A stretch of DNA of 64,000 bases from the NCBI RefSeq assembly GCF_008274215.1, contig NZ_VTPS01000011.1, forward strand, positions 1 to 64,000. The letters are read 5' to 3'. The position numbers were made by a program, and so were the translations under genes. This DNA comes from Calorimonas adulescens (GTDB lineage: Bacteria > Bacillota > Thermoanaerobacteria > Thermoanaerobacterales > UBA4877). Position 1 is the stretch's first letter; the number at the start of each line of letters is the position of its first letter. Below, in pieces: positions 16,569-28,718 of the stretch. The notes under the pieces were generated by a model that worked only from the letters and a program-made list of their open reading frames with translations, searched no databases and was not told where the DNA came from.

Positions 16569-16682
16569 ATGTGGATGATTAAGGTTGTATTGAATAATGC
16601 TGGGGCTATGGGCACTTTTTCCCATAAGAATTATCCAGAGGACGGCGAATATCAGGCAGCAATTTATGGATTAAAGCAGTAA
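16569..16682 (+). CDS. Small uncharacterised reading frame (37 residues), possible gene fragment
   Basis: ATG at 16569 opens a 37-residue frame with the segment NNAGAMGTFSHKNYPEDGEY, richer in Gly, Pro and Asn than the surrounding AT-rich DNA would give by chance. GAGGTG lies 11 bases upstream. I do not recognise a family; it may be a remnant of a larger gene. The rest of 16470-16915 has no other clear feature apart from the GGCCAGGCC word at 16880. Confidence 0.25.
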   Translation: MWMIKVVLNNAGAMGTFSHKNYPEDGEYQAAIYGLKQ

Positions 16683-16915
16683 ATTAGTCATACCTTATAT
16701 TTAGGGACTATATGCAATAATAGCAAAAATGATTTATAATATTTTATAATAATATTAAGATATAACGTAATAGACCATAGGTATTCTTAATTAATAGCAA
16801 TTTATTCAAAAGAAACAGGTACACCTGAGGGAACGTGTTTTAGTTATTATAGTGTTGTGCTTTTTAAGCAGCTACGGGGGGCCAGGCCCGGAATAAGCAA
16901 AAGGGGAGGCATAAT

Positions 16916-17278
16916 ATGTTTTTTATAGGTATATTTGGTATACAGGATAAAGAAAAATCAATAAGAGAGTTTGACAGTGTAATATGCCCCGAGTGCGGCA
17001 GACTTACCAGGGCAGAGTTGATGGTATACTATACATATTTTCATTTCTTCTTCATACCTCTATTTAGCTGGAACAGGAGATATTTTGTGAGGTTTCGGTG
17101 CTGCGATAGCATATATGCTGTGGATGAGGACTATGTCAGGGAGATCAGAAATACAGAAATCCTCGATACGTCAAGGCTGCACAGGATAGGGAGCCAGGGT
17201 AATATCTGTCCCAACTGCGGCAGTTATGTAAACCCAACCTTTAATTATTGCCCAAACTGTGGGCACAGGCTTTACTGA
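16916..17278 (+). CDS. Zinc-ribbon protein, function unknown
   Basis: A 120-residue protein with one N-terminal zinc knuckle (VICPECGRL, about 22-30) and a C-terminal zinc ribbon (ICPNCGSYVNP then YCPNCGHRLY). Between them lies a hydrophobic aromatic patch (YYTYFHFFFIPLF) that could lie on or in a membrane. Such proteins are common in Clostridia as uncharacterised zinc-ribbon domain proteins. The start is ATG after AAAGGGGAGG. It is 36 bases before the phosphatase gene and probably co-transcribed with it. Confidence 0.7.
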   Translation: MFFIGIFGIQDKEKSIREFDSVICPECGRLTRAELMVYYTYFHFFFIPLFSWNRRYFVRFRCCDSIYAVDEDYVREIRNTEILDTSRLHRIGSQGNICPNCGSYVNPTFNYCPNCGHRLY

Positions 17279-17314
17279 CCCAGGCTTTTCAATATGGGCT
17301 TAGGAGATGAACAA

Positions 17315-17950
17315 ATGATAAGATGTGTAATTTTTGACTATGACGGGACTATAGCGGACACTGCGGAGATAGTAGAGAAGAGTTTTCGTGAAACTGTAAA
17401 ACATTTTACCGGACATGTAATCACGAGAAAGGAGTTTATTGATGTATTTGGAATGCCGCTTACGGATATGATGGCCTTTTATGATAAAGACAGAACTGAA
17501 GAGATGGTAAAGTATTACAGGGAGTATTTTTCAATATATCAGGATTTGCTTGTAAAACCGTTTCCAGGTGTTGTTGATACCATAAAGAGGTTAAAACAAT
17601 TGAAAATTAAGACAGCCATAGTTTCGTCAAGAACGAGAAGGGGGATAGAACATGGAATAAACCTTTTTGGGCTCGCTGACAGTATAGATCTAGTAATAGG
17701 TGTTGAGGATACACAAAACAGTAAACCCCATCCCGACCCCGTTTTGAAGGCCATAGATATGTTTGGTATTGAAGGCAAGCAGGCAATCATGGTAGGAGAT
17801 AGTCCACACGACATAATTGCTGCAAAAAAGGCGGGGATTAAAGCATGTGCGGTCCAGTGGTCACTTTTCGGGATAGAAAAACTAAATGATTTAAATCCGG
17901 ATTTTAAAATAGAGGCAATGGTTGACCTCTTGGATATAATAAAAGAATAA
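17315..17950 (+). CDS. HAD-superfamily phosphatase (phosphoglycolate phosphatase / PpaX-like)
   Basis: A 211-residue HAD hydrolase of subfamily IA. Motif I is IFDYDGTIADT (nucleophile Asp about residue 7), motif II is AIVSSRTR, motif III is NSKPHPDP and motif IV is MVGDSPHDI. The cap domain between motif I and II is alpha-helical. The substrate cannot be deduced; phosphoglycolate or pyrophosphate are the usual assignments. ATG at 17315 has TTAGGAGATG upstream, whereas the in-frame ATG at 17294 has no ribosome site. Confidence 0.85.
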   Translation: MIRCVIFDYDGTIADTAEIVEKSFRETVKHFTGHVITRKEFIDVFGMPLTDMMAFYDKDRTEEMVKYYREYFSIYQDLLVKPFPGVVDTIKRLKQLKIKTAIVSSRTRRGIEHGINLFGLADSIDLVIGVEDTQNSKPHPDPVLKAIDMFGIEGKQAIMVGDSPHDIIAAKKAGIKACAVQWSLFGIEKLNDLNPDFKIEAMVDLLDIIKE

Positions 17951-17976
17951 GGACAGATGGGTTCTGTCCTTATTCT
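17949..17976. terminator. Bidirectional terminator between HAD phosphatase and hsp20
   Basis: AAGGACAGA (17949-17957) pairs with TCTGTCCTT (17963-17971), followed by ATTCT. The stem contains part of the hsp20 stop codon on the minus strand. Confidence 0.7.
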
Positions 17977-18410
17977 ATGTTTATTCTTCTTCCTTTTGGA
18001 GGGGTAGGTTTTTCTTTGGGCAGTGTGATACGCAGTACACCATTGTTGTATTTTGCACTAATATCATCAAGCCTTACATTGTCAGGTATAGGTACTGTTC
18101 GGGTAAATGAACCCATACGGCGTTCCCTTCTTATATATTCGCCGTTGTTTTCATCCACAATATCCTCCTGTTTTCCGGATATTATCAGATAATCATCCTG
18201 TATCTCAATGTTGATATTCTCTTTATTATAGCCGGGTACATCTACCTCAACCACGTATTCGTTTTCAGTCTCTTTGACATCGAGTCTGGCACCCTTGATT
18301 GTACCTCTCATATAGTCAAAGAAATCATCAAAATACGGGAAGCTGAAAAAGTCATCAAAGAAAGCAGGCAAGTTATTTCTCCTGTCCGGGAACATGTCTC
18401 TTCTTCTCAT
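17970..18410 (-). CDS. Small heat shock protein, Hsp20/alpha-crystallin family
   Basis: A 146-residue ATP-independent holdase chaperone. The short N-terminal arm (residues 1-35, rich in Phe and Asp) is followed by the alpha-crystallin domain (LDVKETENEYVVEVDVPGYNK onward). The C-terminal signature is YNNGVLRITLPKEKP, with an oligomer-forming tail. ATG follows GGAAGGAGG by nine bases. It is monocistronic between a terminator and its own promoter, with a possible CtsR site. Confidence 0.95.
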   Translation of the reverse strand: MRRRDMFPDRRNNLPAFFDDFFSFPYFDDFFDYMRGTIKGARLDVKETENEYVVEVDVPGYNKENINIEIQDDYLIISGKQEDIVDENNGEYIRRERRMGSFTRTVPIPDNVRLDDISAKYNNGVLRITLPKEKPTPPKGRRINIE

Positions 18411-18454
18411 AGATTAATACCTCCTTCCTTAGATATTATTTTACTTTTCGATTA

Positions 18455-18486
18455 AATTATACATCAAAAGGTCAGGGAAAGTCAAT
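18455..18486 (-). promoter_or_regulatory. hsp20 promoter with CtsR-like direct repeat
   Basis: On the minus strand TTGACT and TATAAT, 18 bases apart, form a promoter about 40 bases before the ribosome site. On the plus strand GGTCAGG (18470-18476) and AGTCAAT (18480-18486) are direct heptads spaced by three bases, the layout of a CtsR operator (RGTCAAA-N3-RGTCAAA), with mismatches at the heptad ends. The repeat covers the -35 to -10 interval, as expected for a repressor. Confidence 0.45.
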
Positions 18487-18541
18487 AATTTTTATTGGAT
18501 TTTTTTCTTAATATGTTATAATCAGTCTGGAGGTGATATTT

Positions 18542-19068
18542 GTGGATATAGAGGCAGATATACCAATTCTTATTGATAGACTGTCAAAAACAACAGGCCT
18601 TATCCTTGATGTCGGTACAGGACGGGGTGCTATGGCAGAGAATCTTGCAAAAAAAGGATATCATGTTGTTACAGTAGAATACAGTGAAGAGAGAATAAAA
18701 GAGACCAGACAGGACTTTGAAGGTAGAGGTATAGAAAATGTCCTTTTTATCCATGCTGATGCTCAGGCTCTTCCTTTCTTATCTTAGATGAGACTTTTGA
18801 CATGGTGACATGCTATAATGCAGTACACCATTTTGATGACTATGTTAAAGCCCTGAATGAGATGGAAAGGGTTTTGAAAAAAGGTGGTGTCATTGTAGTA
18901 ACAGAACTTAATGAAGATGGTAAAGAGGTAGTAGCTGAAGCACACAGACACAGAGGGGAAGAACATCATGATGAGATGAATATAGATAGGATAAAGGATG
19001 CTCTGGCCGGGCAAAAAAAGGAAATATATCATTTTGCTTATTTTGATGCGTTGATAATGGAGAAATGA
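18542..19068 (+). pseudogene. SAM-dependent methyltransferase broken by a 5-bp tandem duplication
   Basis: The first half (18542-18787) encodes a class I methyltransferase N terminus with SAM-binding motif LDVGTGRGAMAEN and the acidic strand VVTVEYSEERI. The second half, in another frame, continues with DETFDMVTCYNAVHHFDDY and LKKGGVIVVTEL. The frame breaks at TCTTATCTTA (18777-18786), two copies of TCTTA; with one copy the protein would read ALPFLDETFD without interruption. The start is GTG at 18542 after GGAGGTGA. The methyl acceptor is unknown. A sequencing error is possible. Confidence 0.85.
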
Positions 19069-19216
19069 TTACAATGTGCATCATTATGTTATATACACAT
19101 ATGCCTGTTGCAGGTACATATGGCAGGGCGCAGACATAAATATCACGTATCAGCGTGATAAAGTTTGCATGCAATGCCATATACCAAGCTCAACAGGTTT
19201 TATGGAGAGTCATTTG

Positions 19217-19256
19217 TGGACTGCAGCATAAGAAACCTGTGCTATGCTGCAGTCCA
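19217..19256. other. Strong hairpin downstream of metQ
   Basis: TGGACTGCAGCATA (19217-19230) pairs perfectly with TATGCTGCAGTCCA (19243-19256), just past the metQ stop on the minus strand. No T tract follows on either strand, so it is more likely an mRNA 3'-end stabiliser or poor terminator than a classic terminator. The remaining 19069-19216 shows nothing recognised. Confidence 0.5.
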
Positions 19257-19264
19257 TATGACTA

Positions 19265-20107
19265 TTAAAATGCCGGTACAATGGCTCCTTGATATTTATC
19301 TTCAATGAATTTCTTGACCTCAGGGGAGTTCAGTACCTCAGCCAATGTCTTGATTGCCGGGTCGTCTTTATTGTCTGGTCTTACAGTGAGGACATTGGCG
19401 TAAGGAGAATCTTTATCTTCAATGGCAATGGCATCTTTTAAAGGGTTTAGTCCCGCTTCCAGTGCAAAGTTGGTATTTATGACTGAAGCGTCTACATCCT
19501 GTAGTGTTCTTGGCAGTTGTGCTGCATCCAGTTCAGAAAACTTAAGGTTCTTCGGATTTTCTGCTATATCTATAGGGGTAGCGGTTAATGAGGTAGAGTC
19601 TTTCAGTTTTATTAGGCCGTTCTTTTGGAGCAACAGCAGAGCTCTGCCTTCATTGGTTGGGTCATTGGGTATGGAGATGGTTGCACCATCCTTTAGTTCT
19701 TCCAACGATTTAACCTTTTTGGAGTATACACCCATGGGTTCAACGTGTACCTTGACGAGTGCTACAAGCTTCATATTGTTGTTTTTCTCAAACTCCTCCA
19801 TATAAGGTACGTGCTGAAAAAAATTAGCATCAATGGAACCGTCGTTCAATGCCTTATTGGGTTGTACGTAATCAGTAAACTCAACAATTTCCAGATTTAT
19901 CCCTTTTTCTTTTAATATTGGTTTTACAAACTCCAGTATCTCTGCATGGGGTACAGGTGTTGCTCCTACCCTTAATGTTACTTCTTTTTGTGTTTCTGCA
20001 GGTTGATTTTGTGGTTGACCTGAGGACTGTGTATTTGAACTGCCACAGCCGCTTACAAGGCCGACTAACAGTATAAAGATAAGGCTGATTAATAAAATTT
20101 TCTTCAC
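19265..20107 (-). CDS. metQ: Methionine ABC transporter, substrate-binding lipoprotein
   Basis: This 280-residue NlpA/MetQ-family lipoprotein has lipobox LVSGC (Cys about residue 21). The body carries family motifs LRVGATPVPHAEIL, FTDYVQPNKALNDGSIDANFFQHVPYM and ATISIPNDPTNEGRALLLLQ. It captures methionine outside the membrane for MetI-MetN. The start is GTG behind TAGGAGG. It is last in a minus-strand metN-metI-metQ operon that is led by a SAM-I riboswitch, so methionine specificity is well supported. Confidence 0.95.
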   Translation of the reverse strand: MKKILLISLIFILLVGLVSGCGSSNTQSSGQPQNQPAETQKEVTLRVGATPVPHAEILEFVKPILKEKGINLEIVEFTDYVQPNKALNDGSIDANFFQHVPYMEEFEKNNNMKLVALVKVHVEPMGVYSKKVKSLEELKDGATISIPNDPTNEGRALLLLQKNGLIKLKDSTSLTATPIDIAENPKNLKFSELDAAQLPRTLQDVDASVINTNFALEAGLNPLKDAIAIEDKDSPYANVLTVRPDNKDDPAIKTLAEVLNSPEVKKFIEDKYQGAIVPAF

Positions 20108-20112
20108 TGTAT

Positions 20113-20775
20113 TTACCTCCTATCAACTTTTTTGGCAAGATAACTTCCTGCAATTTGTACGACTTGTACAATTACAATCAGTACAATTACCGTTGCTATA
20201 AGCACGTGTGTATCATACCTCTGGTAACCATACCTGATGGCTAAGTCTCCGAGACCACCTCCTCCTATAGCTCCTGCCATTGCTGAGTAGCCTATAATAT
20301 TTATTATAGTGAGGGTAATTCCGAGTATAAGTGATGGAAGTGACTCTGGAATAAGTACCCTCGTTATAATTTGAAATGGTGTGGCACCCATGGATAGGGA
20401 TGCTTCAATTACACCCCTGTCTACCTCTTTTAATGAACTTTCTATTACCCTGGCAACAAATGGCGTTGCTGCTATAGAAAGAGGGACAATGGTAGCCGTT
20501 GTACCTATGGTGGTGCCAACGACAAGCCTTGACAGGGGGAGTATGACTATCATTAATATCAGGAATGGGAAAGAGCGAAGTATATTTATAACAGTGCCAA
20601 GAACGTTATTGAGTGCAGGCTTTTCCATTATGCCTCCCTTTTCCGTTATTACAAGCAGTACACCCAGAGGCAGACCCAGTATAAGAGAGAATATGGTGGA
20701 TGCAAAAACCATGTATATGGACTGCCAAAGGGATGGGAGAAGCAAGTTCAAAATACGCATGATTTCCTGATTCAT
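20113..20775 (-). CDS. metI: Methionine ABC transporter, permease
   Basis: A 220-residue permease with five or six hydrophobic segments and the binding-protein-dependent (EAA) loop EASLSMGATPFQIITRVLIPESLP. It forms the membrane channel with two MetN ATPases. The start ATG at 20775 overlaps the metN stop by 4 bases (ATGA) and follows AGAGGTG; a longer frame starting inside metN is rejected. Confidence 0.95.
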   Translation of the reverse strand: MNQEIMRILNLLLPSLWQSIYMVFASTIFSLILGLPLGVLLVITEKGGIMEKPALNNVLGTVINILRSFPFLILMIVILPLSRLVVGTTIGTTATIVPLSIAATPFVARVIESSLKEVDRGVIEASLSMGATPFQIITRVLIPESLPSLILGITLTIINIIGYSAMAGAIGGGGLGDLAIRYGYQRYDTHVLIATVIVLIVIVQVVQIAGSYLAKKVDRR

Positions 20776-21770
20776 TTCAACACCTCTATCTTTAATCCTT
20801 GATTTTTTAACCATTCTACGGCATTATTAATTTTATCAGCCTGGCCTTCAAGGCCAATGACTAAGTTTCCTATGGTTTCACCATGGATATGCTGTATATT
20901 TCCTGAGAGTATATTTACATCGACATCAAAGGTCTTTATGAGGTGGGAGATTACAGGTTCCCTGGCACTCTTGCCTATAAACAGTACCTTGACTACCATG
21001 CCCCTGTCGTAATCGATTATGCTATCTGGCATACCCTCCTCTATGCCTACGAATTTTTTAGTTATCTGAGAAGACGGTTGAGAAAATATATCAACCACAT
21101 TTCCCACCTCAACCAGCTCACCGGCATTTAAGACGGCAACCCTGTCGCATATCTCTTTTATTACGTCCATCTGATGGGTGATAACTATTATGGTGAGGTT
21201 GAGCCTTTTGTTGATTTCCTTTAAAAGTGATAAAATCTGCGAGGTTGTCTGGGGGTCAAGGGCTGAGGTAGCCTCATCAGACAAAAGCAGTGTTGGACCG
21301 TTGGCCAATGCCCTGGCTATGCCAACCCTCTGTTTTTGTCCGCCAGAGAGCTGAGACGGATATGAATCTTTTTTATCAGCCAGGCCGACCATATCCAGGA
21401 GCTCCTTAATCCTTTTATCAATCACGTCTTTTGATACCCCGCTGATTTCCATAGGGAAGGCAATGTTTTCGTATACAGTCTTATTGGATAGTAAATTAAA
21501 GTGTTGAAATATCATCCCTATTTTTTTTCGCATCTCTCGCAGCTCTTTGTTATTTAAAGACATAATATCCTGGCCGTTTATCTCGATGGTGCCCTCTGTG
21601 GGTTCCTCAAGGCGGTTTATGCAGCGTATCAGAGAAGATTTACCAGCTCCTGACAATCCCATTATTCCAAATATCTCACCATCATTGATCTCAAGATTAA
21701 TGTTTTTAAGTGCTGTAATGCTCTCATTTTCTGTACGATATACCTTGGTCAAATTTTTGATTAAAATCAA
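20772..21770 (-). CDS. metN: Methionine ABC transporter, ATP-binding protein
   Basis: This 332-residue ABC ATPase has Walker A GLSGAGKSS (about 37-45), Q loop FQHFNLL, signature LSGGQKQR, Walker B LLLSDEATSALD and switch His in VITHQMD. After the nucleotide-binding domain comes a C-terminal NIL/ACT-like domain (about 250-332) that in E. coli MetN binds methionine and inhibits transport. It is the first gene of the operon, directly behind the SAM-I riboswitch. Confidence 0.95.
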   Translation of the reverse strand: MILIKNLTKVYRTENESITALKNINLEINDGEIFGIMGLSGAGKSSLIRCINRLEEPTEGTIEINGQDIMSLNNKELREMRKKIGMIFQHFNLLSNKTVYENIAFPMEISGVSKDVIDKRIKELLDMVGLADKKDSYPSQLSGGQKQRVGIARALANGPTLLLSDEATSALDPQTTSQILSLLKEINKRLNLTIIVITHQMDVIKEICDRVAVLNAGELVEVGNVVDIFSQPSSQITKKFVGIEEGMPDSIIDYDRGMVVKVLFIGKSAREPVISHLIKTFDVDVNILSGNIQHIHGETIGNLVIGLEGQADKINNAVEWLKNQGLKIEVLK

Positions 21771-21786
21771 TAAGATACACCTCCAA

Positions 21787-21817
21787 TAAAAAATCCTCTT
21801 TCACACGATGAAAGAGG
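21787..21817 (-). terminator. S-box expression-platform terminator
   Basis: On the minus strand CCTCTTTCATC and GATGAAAGAGG-like arms (21795-21817) form a hairpin followed by ATTTTTT. It is the off-state of the SAM riboswitch just upstream and stops transcription before metN when SAM is high. Confidence 0.85.
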
Positions 21818-21821
21818 ACTA

Positions 21822-21935
21822 TAATAGCCTCTCTCATCTCTCAGCTTTGCGCTGCAGGAGTTGGCACCATTGCATATACATGCCGGTTGCCGGGTTTCAT
21901 CGGGCCAGTCCCTCCACCTCTCTTGATAAGAGTGC
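21822..21935 (-). promoter_or_regulatory. SAM-I (S-box) riboswitch
   Basis: The minus strand shows the hallmark order CTCTTATCAAGAGAGGTGGA, GGGACTGGCCCGATGAAACC, CCGGCAACC, a variable arm, GGTGCCAACTCCTGCAG and GATGAGAG. The first stem pairs CTCTTATC with GATGAGAG. It is upstream of metNIQ, the expected target, with a terminator that follows. Confidence 0.97.
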
Positions 21936-21959
21936 TTAACATATTCAATTTATACATTG

Positions 21960-21988
21960 AGTATATTTGAATTTGTACAGGAAGTCAA
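21960..21988 (-). promoter_or_regulatory. Sigma-A-type promoter of the metNIQ operon
   Basis: TTGACT (complement of 21983-21988) and TATACT (complement of 21960-21965) are 17 bases apart, with the expected start about 20 bases before the S-box. Confidence 0.7.
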
Positions 21989-21989
21989 C

Positions 21990-22218
21990 ACAAATTTTTT
22001 ATTTATGATTAAAATGCATGTTGAATTATATTTGCAATTGCATAAAATACATAAACTTATTTCATAATGATACTTTAGCACGATAACGTACTGCCCAAAT
22101 ATACCTGTAAATAGGTACTAATAGCATAAAGCTATTATATAAAATTTTTGCATAAAAGAAGGATTTGCTGTTTTTTTATCGAATATATTAATCTAAATAA
22201 ATAGTAGGGGGCAGACGG
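21990..22218. other. Upstream region of hutH
   Basis: AT-rich sequence without a gene. A small hairpin AATAGC-ATAAA-GCTATT lies near 22129-22145. No confident promoter, Hut regulator site or riboswitch is recognised; the ribosome site is AGTAGGGGG just before the ATG at 22219. Confidence 0.35.
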
Positions 22219-23748
22219 ATGTCAGAATTGTATATTGACGGTAATGGCCTTACTGTAGATGATGTTTATAATGTTTCTAAGGGCAATATAACCGTAAGGT
22301 TAGCCGAAGAGGCATGTGTTAAAATAGATAGAGCAAGGGAACTAGTAGACAGCTACGTGAGTGAGAACAGGGTTGAGTACGGCATCACCACGGGGTTTGG
22401 CAGGTTTGCTGATGTTACCATATCGATGAATGAGGCAACGGAGTTACAGTACAACCTTATAAGAAGTCATTCATGTGGTGTAGGAGATCCCCTTCCAATA
22501 GAGGTAGTAAGGGCTGTGATGCTGCTCAGAGCAAATACGCTTGCAAAAGGATATTCAGGCATTAGGTTACAGACTTTAAATACTCTGGTAGAAATGCTCA
22601 ACAGGGATGTTATACCTGTTATGCCTTCAAAAGGTTCCCTGGGGGCCAGTGGAGATCTTGCTCCTCTTGCCCATATGGCGCTGGTCATCATAGGTGAGGG
22701 AGAGGCATATTTCCGGGGAAAACGTATGCCTGGCGGAGAGGCTATGAGGTTAGCTGGTATAAAACCGGTAAAATTAGTTTCAAAGGAAGGCCTGGCCCTC
22801 ATAAACGGAACACCTGTAATGACGGCTATAGGAGCTTTAGCCATACATGATGCCATGAACTTAAGTAAAGCTGCGGATATAGCCGGAGCACTTTCTATGG
22901 AAGCCTTAAGAGGCATAAAGGACGCCTTTGATGAAAGGGTTCATATGCTCCGGCCACATGCCGGCCAGCTAAAAACAGCAAGAAATATTCGCATTCTTAC
23001 AGAGGGAAGTAGCCTTATTACAAGACAGGGAGAAATAAGGGTGCAGGATTCGTATACCATCAGATGTATACCTCAGGTACATGGGGCATCTAAGGATGCA
23101 ATTGATTATGTCAAAGGAATAGTAGAGACAGAGCTGAACTCCGTTACAGATAACCCACTGATCTTTTCTGAGGATTATATAGTAATATCAGGAGGAAATT
23201 TCCATGGTCAGCCGATTGCTCTTGCCATGGACTTTCTTGGGATAGCAATATCTGAACTCGCTGATATATCTGAAAGGCGGATAGCAAAACTGGTTGACTC
23301 AAATTTAAGCAATGGTCTGCCCGGTTTCCTTACAAGGGAAGGCGGTTTAAATTCCGGATTCATGATTCCTCAATATGTGGCAGCATCGCTGGTGTCTGAA
23401 AATAAGGTCTTATCTCATCCAGCCAGTGTAGACTCTATACCATCCTCTGCCAATCAGGAGGATCATGTAAGTATGGGGACAATAGCAGCCAGAAAGACAA
23501 GGGAAATATTAGAAAATGCAATTAATGTTATTGCGATAGAACTTATGTCTTCCGCTCAGGCGATAGACTTAAGAGATGGAGGGTCGCCTGGGAAGGGTAC
23601 AGGAGCTGCGTACAGGCTTATCAGGTCAAGGATACCGTTTATTGAAAGAGATGAATTGATGTACAGACATATTGAGGACTGTGCGATGCTTATTAAGACC
23701 GGTGAACTCATTGAAACAGTGGAGGGGGAGATTGGTTCATTAAATTAG
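22219..23748 (+). CDS. hutH: Histidine ammonia-lyase
   Basis: This 509-residue enzyme converts L-histidine to urocanate and ammonia, the first step of histidine degradation. The MIO prosthetic group forms from the Ala-Ser-Gly triplet in GSLGASGDLAPLAHM (about 141-146). Other family segments are YGITTGFGRFAD, RANTLAKGYSG, VQDSYTIRCIPQVHG, TDNPLIFSED and ANQEDHVSMG. No hutU, hutI or transporter gene adjoins it, so it stands as a single gene. A phenylalanine/tyrosine lyase is a less likely alternative, given overall similarity to HutH. Confidence 0.94.
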   Translation: MSELYIDGNGLTVDDVYNVSKGNITVRLAEEACVKIDRARELVDSYVSENRVEYGITTGFGRFADVTISMNEATELQYNLIRSHSCGVGDPLPIEVVRAVMLLRANTLAKGYSGIRLQTLNTLVEMLNRDVIPVMPSKGSLGASGDLAPLAHMALVIIGEGEAYFRGKRMPGGEAMRLAGIKPVKLVSKEGLALINGTPVMTAIGALAIHDAMNLSKAADIAGALSMEALRGIKDAFDERVHMLRPHAGQLKTARNIRILTEGSSLITRQGEIRVQDSYTIRCIPQVHGASKDAIDYVKGIVETELNSVTDNPLIFSEDYIVISGGNFHGQPIALAMDFLGIAISELADISERRIAKLVDSNLSNGLPGFLTREGGLNSGFMIPQYVAASLVSENKVLSHPASVDSIPSSANQEDHVSMGTIAARKTREILENAINVIAIELMSSAQAIDLRDGGSPGKGTGAAYRLIRSRIPFIERDELMYRHIEDCAMLIKTGELIETVEGEIGSLN

Positions 23749-23795
23749 AATTAACAGTATGTATAATCACAATGCTCCTGCGAGCGGCTGGTCTG

Positions 23796-23819
23796 ATTGG
23801 GGATTACCCAATTATTTTT
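23796..23819 (+). terminator. Probable hutH terminator
   Basis: ATTGGG-GATTA-CCCAAT followed by TATTTTT makes a short terminator-like hairpin 48 bases after hutH. Confidence 0.5.
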
Positions 23820-23889
23820 AAAACATTTTGCTTTAGCCTATTGAAGTTTTAATGAATTTTCTGTATAATATTTTCAAGGAGGGAAAACC

Positions 23890-24192
23890 ATGTATGAATC
23901 AAAACTCAAGAGTGAGGCTGTGGATGAGCTTTTTGAGGCTATACTGGAGCTTAAAGATGTGGAGGAATGTTACAGATTTTTTGAGGATTTATGCACGATA
24001 AATGAAATCAAAGAGATGGCACAGAGATGGCAGGTTGCAAAAATGCTCAGAGAAAAAAAGACCTACGTGGAGATAGCAGATAAAACAGGGGCAAGTACGG
24101 CTACCATAAGCAGGGTAAATAGGTATTTGAATTATGGCTCAGACGGTTATAATATTATATTAGACAGGTTAGAGCAAAAAAAGAAAAGCTGA
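23890..24192 (+). CDS. yerC: YerC/TrpR-family DNA-binding protein
   Basis: This 100-residue Trp-repressor-like helix-turn-helix protein of the YerC/YecD family has the core DVEECYRFFEDLCTINEI, AQRWQVAKML and the recognition region TYVEIADKTGASTATISRV. The regulated genes are unknown in the family. Its position before pcrA-ligA is common in Firmicutes. The start is ATG after AAGGAGGG. Confidence 0.9.
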   Translation: MYESKLKSEAVDELFEAILELKDVEECYRFFEDLCTINEIKEMAQRWQVAKMLREKKTYVEIADKTGASTATISRVNRYLNYGSDGYNIILDRLEQKKKS

Positions 24193-24217
24193 CCTGGGGG
24201 TAACCTCAGGTTTTTTG
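24192..24217 (+). terminator. Terminator or attenuator between yerC and pcrA
   Basis: ACCTGGGG-GTAA-CCTCAGGT is followed by TTTTTTG directly after the yerC stop, ending only about 15 bases before the pcrA start codon. pcrA-ligA-gat transcription must therefore read through it or start within yerC. Confidence 0.75.
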
Positions 24218-24231
24218 TTGAGGTGAGTCTT

Positions 24232-28357
<4,126 letters not shown>

Positions 28358-28419
28358 TGCTGCTAACATGCTAATATAGACTTTGTACAGTGGAATCAAT
28401 AATGATTGGAGGGTTGTAA

Positions 28420-28707
28420 ATGGAGATCGATAGACAGACAGTGGATTATGTTGCAAAGCTGGCCAGGCTTTATCTTGACGATAAGGCCATGGAAGACCTG
28501 CGTGAAGACCTTTCTCAAATAGTAGGGTATGTGACAAAACTTCAGGAGTTAAACACTGAAGATGTGGAGCAGACAGCACATGTGCTTCCGCTAAATAACG
28601 TCTTTAGAGAGGATATCGTAAGGCAGTCTATGGACAGGGACAGGGTATTATCCAACACGGATTATAAAAAAGATGGCTTTTTTGAAGTGCCAAAAGTCTT
28701 TGATTGA
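28420..28707 (+). CDS. gatC: Asp-tRNA(Asn)/Glu-tRNA(Gln) amidotransferase subunit C
   Basis: A 95-residue small subunit that wraps around GatA. Family features are [14 protein letters not shown] near the N terminus, the segment [19 protein letters not shown], and the end [14 protein letters not shown] follows GGAGGG. It begins the gatCAB run, 62 bases after ligA. Confidence 0.95.
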   Translation: MEIDRQTVDYVAKLARLYLDDKAMEDLREDLSQIVGYVTKLQELNTEDVEQTAHVLPLNNVFREDIVRQSMDRDRVLSNTDYKKDGFFEVPKVFD

Positions 28708-28718
28708 GGAGGTTTATG

